Made by a program: the position numbers and the translations under genes. The notes below the pieces were generated by a model. The model did not search any database and was not told the origin of the DNA. It saw only the letters and a program-made list of their open reading frames with translations. Of a stretch of 62,789 nt of DNA, positions 58,454 to 62,789 are shown one piece after another. Positions within the stretch are counted from its first letter, which is position 1. Each line of letters starts with the position of its first letter. The stretch is taken from the NCBI GenBank assembly GCA_045591095.1, contig JAZNSF010000041.1, positions 1 through 62,789 of the forward strand, written 5' to 3'. The stretch comes from SIG440 sp045591095. Its GTDB lineage: Bacteria; Bacillota; Clostridia; Monoglobales; Monoglobaceae.

Positions 58454-59521
58454 TCAGGAAAGCAGTGCTTCTAAAATAGCAAGAGAAGCTGCACTTTCGA
58501 TTGCCACAGCAGCGCGCTGAACAATGCACGGGTCGTGTCTGCCTTTAACTTCGATTGTGGTGTTTTCCATCTTGTCAATATCAACAGTCTGTTGCTCTTT
58601 CCCGATAGATGGAGTGGGCTTCACTACAGCCGAAAAAACTATGGGCATTCCATTGGTTATACCGCCGTTAATTCCGCCATTATGATTGGTTTTGGTAAAG
58701 ATAATTTTGCCGTCTGTCGAAAACTCATCATTTGCCTCGCAGCCGGTCATATCCGCAAAATCAAAGCCACTGCCAAATTCAATTCCCTTAACTGCCGGGA
58801 TTGAAAAAACAATCGACGAAATAAGGCTTTCGATGGATGCGAAAAATGGTGAGCCAAGCCCCGACGGAAGTCCCAAAGCCGCGCACTCGATTATGCCACC
58901 TACCGAATTTTTATCCGATGCGGCATCAAGGATTGCTTTTTTCATTTCTTCGCCCCTGGAATCGTCAAGCACCGGGAAGTCTTTTTGAGTAAGGGTATTT
59001 AAAATATCAGCAGAAAGCTTTGTATCCATAAATGAGTCTTCCGAAACACTATAAATCTTTTTGATGTGCGAGCCAATTGTTATCCCTTGGGTTTTAAGAT
59101 AAAGCTTGGATATAGCGCCTGCAAAAACCAGCCCTGCTGTAATTCTGCCCGAAAAATGTCCGCCGCCACGAAAATCGTGAGATGCGCCATATTTCATAAA
59201 TCCGGTGTAATCAGCATGGCCGGGTCTTAAGATATTTGGAGAATAGTCACCAGAACGAGTATTGGTGTTTCTGATAACCACGCAGATAGGTGTGCCGCAT
59301 GTTTTTCCATCAAATACACCTGAAAGAATTTCTACCTCATCAGCCTCTTTGCGGGGGGTAGAAAGAGCGTTTTTCCCAGGGGCACGTCTTGACATTTCGG
59401 ATTTAATAAAGTCCATATCAATCTCAAGGCCTGACGGAATTCCATCAATGACAGCGCCAATGCCGCTACCGTGGGATTCGCCGAATATACTTATTTTAAT
59501 ATTGTTTCCCCATGTATTCAT
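58454..59521 (-). CDS. aroC: Chorismate synthase
   Basis: AroC makes chorismate from EPSP using reduced FMN. In 355 residues it has FGESHGSGIGAVIDGIPSGLEI, the SRRAPGKNALSTPRKEADEVE stretch and RPGHADYTGFMKYG. The DFRGGGHFSGRITAGLVFAGAI region and KGRHDPCIVQRAAVAIESAASLA close the active site. It overlaps aroA by 4 bp and is 26 bp before pheA. Confidence 0.96.
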   Translation of the reverse strand: MNTWGNNIKISIFGESHGSGIGAVIDGIPSGLEIDMDFIKSEMSRRAPGKNALSTPRKEADEVEILSGVFDGKTCGTPICVVIRNTNTRSGDYSPNILRPGHADYTGFMKYGASHDFRGGGHFSGRITAGLVFAGAISKLYLKTQGITIGSHIKKIYSVSEDSFMDTKLSADILNTLTQKDFPVLDDSRGEEMKKAILDAASDKNSVGGIIECAALGLPSGLGSPFFASIESLISSIVFSIPAVKGIEFGSGFDFADMTGCEANDEFSTDGKIIFTKTNHNGGINGGITNGMPIVFSAVVKPTPSIGKEQQTVDIDKMENTTIEVKGRHDPCIVQRAAVAIESAASLAILEALLS

Positions 59522-60786
59522 TTTACCAGCCCTCCAAGTTTTTTATAGTCCTCAAAAAAGTCAGGGTATGATTTTTTCACCGATTTTTTGGCGCCCGTTA
59601 TGGTTACATCACCCTCGCACCGTAAAGCCGCAATAGCTGCAGACATTGCTATTCGGTGGTCGTTATGTGACGAAACAGTAGCACCGCTTAGCACCTGCTT
59701 GCCATGTATAACCAAAAAGTCCTCGCCTTCCTCAATCTCAGCACCCAACTTTTTAAGTACATCCGATATGGCAAAAAGGCGGTCGCTTTCCTTAAGCCTT
59801 AAACGACTCGCATTTACAATACGGCTTTCGCCCTTGCAAAATGCGAAAAGAACTGCGAGTATTGGAACAAGGTCAGGTATCTCGTCTGCGTCAACAGTTA
59901 TTCCGTGCATATTTTGTGTCAAAGACGCCTTGTACAAGCCATTTTCAAAGCTTACCTTTGCACCCGCCTCGCTTAAAATATCAATAATTTTTTTATCGCC
60001 CTGAAGGCTCTTTGGGTTAAGTCCGGATACAGATACCTTGCAGCCCAAAGCTCCGGCTGTGAGGAAGAATGCAGCCTGAGAAAAATCCCCCTCCACAGTG
60101 TAGTCAGTAGCCTTGTATTTTTGATTACCTTTAATAATAAAGGTTTTGTAATCAATGTTTTCAATTTCAATCCCAAAGTTTGAAAGCACATCCAGAGTAA
60201 TATCAATATAAGCCTTTGACGAAAGCTCACCTATTATATTTATAGTGCTGTCACCGTTTAAAAGAGGAAGAGCAAATAAAAGTCCTGTCACAAACTGCGA
60301 GCTTACCGAGCCGGAAATAGAAAATTCGCCGGGGGTCAGTTTCCCGTTTGCCACAAGGGATTTTGAAGTTTGTTTATATTTGATTCCTATTTCATCAAAT
60401 ATTTTGAAGTAGGGAGTAAGAGGTCTTTCTAAAAGTCTCCCTTTTCCAAAAAACTCTACATTTTCAAAAATCGAGAGAGCAATAGGTATAAAAAACCTTA
60501 AGGTCGAGCCACTTTCCAAGCAGAAAAGCCGATGCTTTTTATGTAGTTTGGGGGTGCCATTTTTTATGCTTAGCGACATTGCCTTTTTGTTATATTTAGC
60601 ATATCCGCCAAGGGCCTTTATACAGTTAAGTGTAGCCAGAATATCTTTAGAAAGACATATGTTTTTTATGGTACAAGGCCCACCCGAAAGAAACGCCGCA
60701 ATAATCGCCCTGTGTGCATAACTTTTTGATGGCGGGATTTTTACGTTGCCCGAAAGAGATGTAGGCGTAATTTTTACTTTATCCAT
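59518..60786 (-). CDS. aroA: 3-phosphoshikimate 1-carboxyvinyltransferase (EPSP synthase)
   Basis: AroA joins shikimate 3-phosphate and PEP. From ATG 60786 it has 422 residues, with VKIPPSKSYAHRAIIAAFLS at the start, then ESGSTLRFFIPIAL in place of the common GNAGTAxR loop. SVSSQFVTGLLFALP, EIPDLVPILAVLFA and SHNDHRIAMSAAIAALRC follow. The ESGSTLRF form is typical of clostridial class II-like enzymes. It overlaps aroB by 13 bp and aroC by 4 bp. Confidence 0.94.
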   Translation of the reverse strand: MDKVKITPTSLSGNVKIPPSKSYAHRAIIAAFLSGGPCTIKNICLSKDILATLNCIKALGGYAKYNKKAMSLSIKNGTPKLHKKHRLFCLESGSTLRFFIPIALSIFENVEFFGKGRLLERPLTPYFKIFDEIGIKYKQTSKSLVANGKLTPGEFSISGSVSSQFVTGLLFALPLLNGDSTINIIGELSSKAYIDITLDVLSNFGIEIENIDYKTFIIKGNQKYKATDYTVEGDFSQAAFFLTAGALGCKVSVSGLNPKSLQGDKKIIDILSEAGAKVSFENGLYKASLTQNMHGITVDADEIPDLVPILAVLFAFCKGESRIVNASRLRLKESDRLFAISDVLKKLGAEIEEGEDFLVIHGKQVLSGATVSSHNDHRIAMSAAIAALRCEGDVTITGAKKSVKKSYPDFFEDYKKLGGLVK

Positions 60787-61829
60787 ATGCTGTCTTTCTC
60801 CGTATCTATAATTGAAACTTTTCCGATTTTTTGAGGGATAATAAGGCATACCTTGTTGCCCTTACCTTTTTTGTCAACCGCAATTGCACCCGAAAGTGCT
60901 TCCTTTGTAAGCGGGATTTCCTCGGGTAAGTTAAATGCCGAAACCAATCCTCGTATACGCTTAGCCGTACCCGCTTTGGTTAGTCCCATATTTTCGCCGT
61001 ACTCGGCTGCCATAACCATACCGGCGGAAACAGCCTGGCCGTGCGTGTATTTTTCAAAATTATATTCTTTCTCGATTGCGTGACCAAATGTGTGGCCAAA
61101 GTTTAGTATCATTCTTTTGCCGGTGTCAAGCTCGTCTTCCTCGACAACCATGCGTTTTAGGTCGCAGGAAGTATAGATAATATCTTCGATAATCTCAAAA
61201 ATTTTTGTTCGGGATGGAGACTTTTCCAAAGTTTCGAAAAATTTTTCATCAAGGATAACGCCGTACTTGATAACTTCTGCCATTCCGTCTGAAAAAATTT
61301 TGTCGGATAGTGTTTTAAGAGTGTCAGGGTCTATAATCACCATCTTAGGCTGATAAAACGCACCTACAAGATTTTTGCCCATCGAAAGATTTACCGCAAC
61401 CTTCCCGCCGACGCTACTGTCAACTTGGGCAAGGAGGGTTGTCGGAATTTGCACAAATGGTATACCTCGAAGAAGAGTTGAAGCGCAAAAGCCCGTAAGG
61501 TCACCGACAACTCCGCCACCAAGAGCAACTACCATATCGCTTCGGGTGATTTTTTCTTTTAAAAGCTCAGTATATAAAAATTCAAGGCATGCTAAGGATT
61601 TGGAAGCTTCGCCAGCGGGAACAGTCACCAAAAATGGAGTAAATCCTGATTTTTTAAGCGACTGAGAGAGTTTATCTGCATAAAGCGGAGCAACAATGCT
61701 GTCGCTGATGATTGCGACCTTGCAAGGCTTGGTCACTTCCAAAAGCAGTTCGCCTGCCCTTTCTAAAAGACCTTTTTCGATTTTTATATCATATTCACGA
61801 TTTGGGATATTTACTTTTAAGGTCTTCAT
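60774..61829 (-). CDS. aroB: 3-dehydroquinate synthase
   Basis: AroB closes the ring of DAHP to give 3-dehydroquinate with NAD and a metal. The 351 residues contain VPAGEASKSLACLEFLYTEL, VALGGGVVGDLTGFCASTLLRG, PTTLLAQVDSSVGGKVAVN and the metal ligand region LNFGHTFGHAIEKEY. It overlaps tyrA by 4 bp and aroA by 13 bp. Confidence 0.95.
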   Translation of the reverse strand: MKTLKVNIPNREYDIKIEKGLLERAGELLLEVTKPCKVAIISDSIVAPLYADKLSQSLKKSGFTPFLVTVPAGEASKSLACLEFLYTELLKEKITRSDMVVALGGGVVGDLTGFCASTLLRGIPFVQIPTTLLAQVDSSVGGKVAVNLSMGKNLVGAFYQPKMVIIDPDTLKTLSDKIFSDGMAEVIKYGVILDEKFFETLEKSPSRTKIFEIIEDIIYTSCDLKRMVVEEDELDTGKRMILNFGHTFGHAIEKEYNFEKYTHGQAVSAGMVMAAEYGENMGLTKAGTAKRIRGLVSAFNLPEEIPLTKEALSGAIAVDKKGKGNKVCLIIPQKIGKVSIIDTEKDSIWIK

Positions 61830-62695
61830 AGATTATCAGGCTCCTTATTTTGCATATCAAGTTTATTTTTTCGCACTCTTAGAAGAAGTTCTTTAAGCCG
61901 TGCGCGGTCACGATTTTCAATTCCTTTTTTAAATTCTACCAAAGAATCTATATATTGGTCAAGTTCTTTAAGCAAAAAATCCCGATTTTCAAGGAAAAGT
62001 CCGCTCCAAAGCTCGGGATTGATGTTGGCAATTCTTGTGCAGTCCCTAAATGCCCCTGCGGTGTAGGCTCTGTTCATATTCTGGTTATACTCAAGACAAA
62101 GTGCAGCTGCCGAAACATGCATAAGGTCGCTGGTATAGGCGATTACACTGTCATGCTCATCAGGACTTGCGACGGTGATACGCGTTGCACCTATAAAACG
62201 CGCCATATCCTTTATAAGCCCAAGCCCCTCGGGAGTGGAGGAATTACCCGGAGTAATTATATAGCCGCACATACCAAAAAGCTCGGGACTTGCACTGTCA
62301 AAACCGTGGGTTTCCTTGCCTGCCATGGGATGACTTCCAATGTACTGGCAATGTTCGGAAAGAGCGGTTTCAATTTTTTTGCTAAGATTGTTTTTTACTC
62401 CGCATACGTCGGTTATAATAGCGCCCTTTTTAAAGTAAGTTTTGTTTTTTGTTATGATATCAATAATATTATCGGGATATGTGCAAAGAATCACCAAATC
62501 AGCATTTTCTATTGCTTCATTTGGTGAAGCAGTTGCAAAATCTACTGCACCTTTTTCCAAAGCTTTTTCAAGGGTCTGGGTGTCAATGTCGCAACCCCAA
62601 ATACTGGCATTTTTAAAACCCTTAAGGGCATATGCCATAGACCCACCTATTATTCCAAGACCAATAATTGCTATCTTAAAGTCAGAATTCTCCAT
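61826..62695 (-). CDS. tyrA: Prephenate dehydrogenase
   Basis: TyrA makes 4-hydroxyphenylpyruvate from prephenate with NAD. From ATG 62695 it has 289 residues with the Rossmann motif IAIIGLGIIGGSMAYALKG (8-26), ILCTYPDNIID, ITDVCGVKNNLSKKIE and the substrate motif YIGSHPMAGKETHGFDSA. There is no fused chorismate mutase or ACT domain. The start is chosen because the sequence upstream (MARNVKKRLRKRLIEK) is not conserved-looking; no clear ribosome site favours either start. It overlaps aroB by 4 bp. Confidence 0.92.
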   Translation of the reverse strand: MENSDFKIAIIGLGIIGGSMAYALKGFKNASIWGCDIDTQTLEKALEKGAVDFATASPNEAIENADLVILCTYPDNIIDIITKNKTYFKKGAIITDVCGVKNNLSKKIETALSEHCQYIGSHPMAGKETHGFDSASPELFGMCGYIITPGNSSTPEGLGLIKDMARFIGATRITVASPDEHDSVIAYTSDLMHVSAAALCLEYNQNMNRAYTAGAFRDCTRIANINPELWSGLFLENRDFLLKELDQYIDSLVEFKKGIENRDRARLKELLLRVRKNKLDMQNKEPDNL

Positions 62696-62726
62696 TTTTT
62701 CTATCAATCTCTTTCTTAATCGTTTT

Positions 62727-62789
62727 TTAACATTCCTTGCCAAAGTGAATACCCATTGCGCGAAGCTTTTTCATAAGGCCGTCATATTG
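62727..62789 (-). CDS. Partial gene at window edge, perhaps the C-terminus of DAHP synthase
   Basis: The minus strand gives QYDGLMKKLRAMGIHFGKEC and a TAA stop at 62727, running off the right edge. A C-terminal helix of this kind (LMKKL..MG..FGKE) and the position upstream of tyrA fit 3-deoxy-7-phosphoheptulonate synthase, the first enzyme of the pathway. Twenty residues are too few to be sure. Confidence 0.4.
   Translation of the reverse strand, partial: QYDGLMKKLRAMGIHFGKEC

Overview
The window looks like a chromosomal segment of a spore-forming member of the Clostridia (Bacillota). Signs of this are strong SD sites with mixed ATG/GTG/TTG starts, consensus TTGACA-17-TATAAT promoters, a tandem glycine riboswitch, DUF4364 and DUF1846 proteins, split transketolase, a heterodimeric ABC exporter, an SLH-domain protein, a MazEF pair downstream of an alanine racemase and a GerS-like lipoprotein next to that racemase. 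Most of the window is housekeeping DNA with few accessory parts. I see no prophage, insertion sequence or CRISPR array.

Layout. 1-370: end of an rRNA operon (5S, tRNA-Asn, tRNA-Glu). 430-990: a decayed secreted RCC1-like gene. 1075-2940: glycine riboswitch and a Na+:alanine/glycine symporter. 3061-3906: a PIG-L deacetylase gene with one in-frame stop. 3994-5968: an AT-rich accessory island with two genes (a nucleotidyltransferase-like protein and a zinc-ribbon membrane protein) between two unusual arrays of small hairpins, each array starting at the -10 box of a promoter. 5996-19337: a long rightward block, trmL, degV, DUF4364, mnmG, rluA-like, addA, a glycosyltransferase, feoA, feoB, a feo accessory peptide, dut and a 2-hydroxyacid dehydrogenase. 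19392-24606: a leftward block, cysE, cysS, mrnC, yitT and two transketolase halves.

24864-30866 (rightward): glycosyltransferase 2, a membrane protein, an AcpS-NnrD fusion, a GerS/LolA-like lipoprotein, alr, mazEF and a small secreted protein. 30915-33733 (leftward): ispE and ftsH (TTG start). 33941-35957: two tandem secreted cyclophilins, the second with an S-layer-homology region. 36016-43601 (leftward): DUF1846, an ABC exporter pair and a 712-residue uncharacterised TIM-barrel-like protein. 43738-47726 (leftward): tRNA-Gln, tRNA-Leu and the PTS genes ptsG, crr and ptsI, without ptsH. 47907-50525: Ca2+-type P-ATPase, convergent with a radical SAM gene. 51584-53723: MarR regulator and acyl-CoA synthetase, ending in a tandem 109-bp palindromic repeat. 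53997-55368: tRNA-Ala, PHP phosphatase and rpmE. 55487-62789 (leftward): an aromatic amino-acid supraoperon (possibly the DAHP synthase end, then tyrA, aroB, aroA, aroC, pheA, aroK, aroQ, aroE).

The aro block covers the pathway from DAHP to prephenate and on to both phenylpyruvate and hydroxyphenylpyruvate. The most unusual material is the hairpin-array island at about 4.0-6.0 kb, followed by the tandem palindromic repeat at 53.7 kb, the SLH-cyclophilin pair, the AcpS-NnrD fusion and the MazE without a DNA-binding domain.
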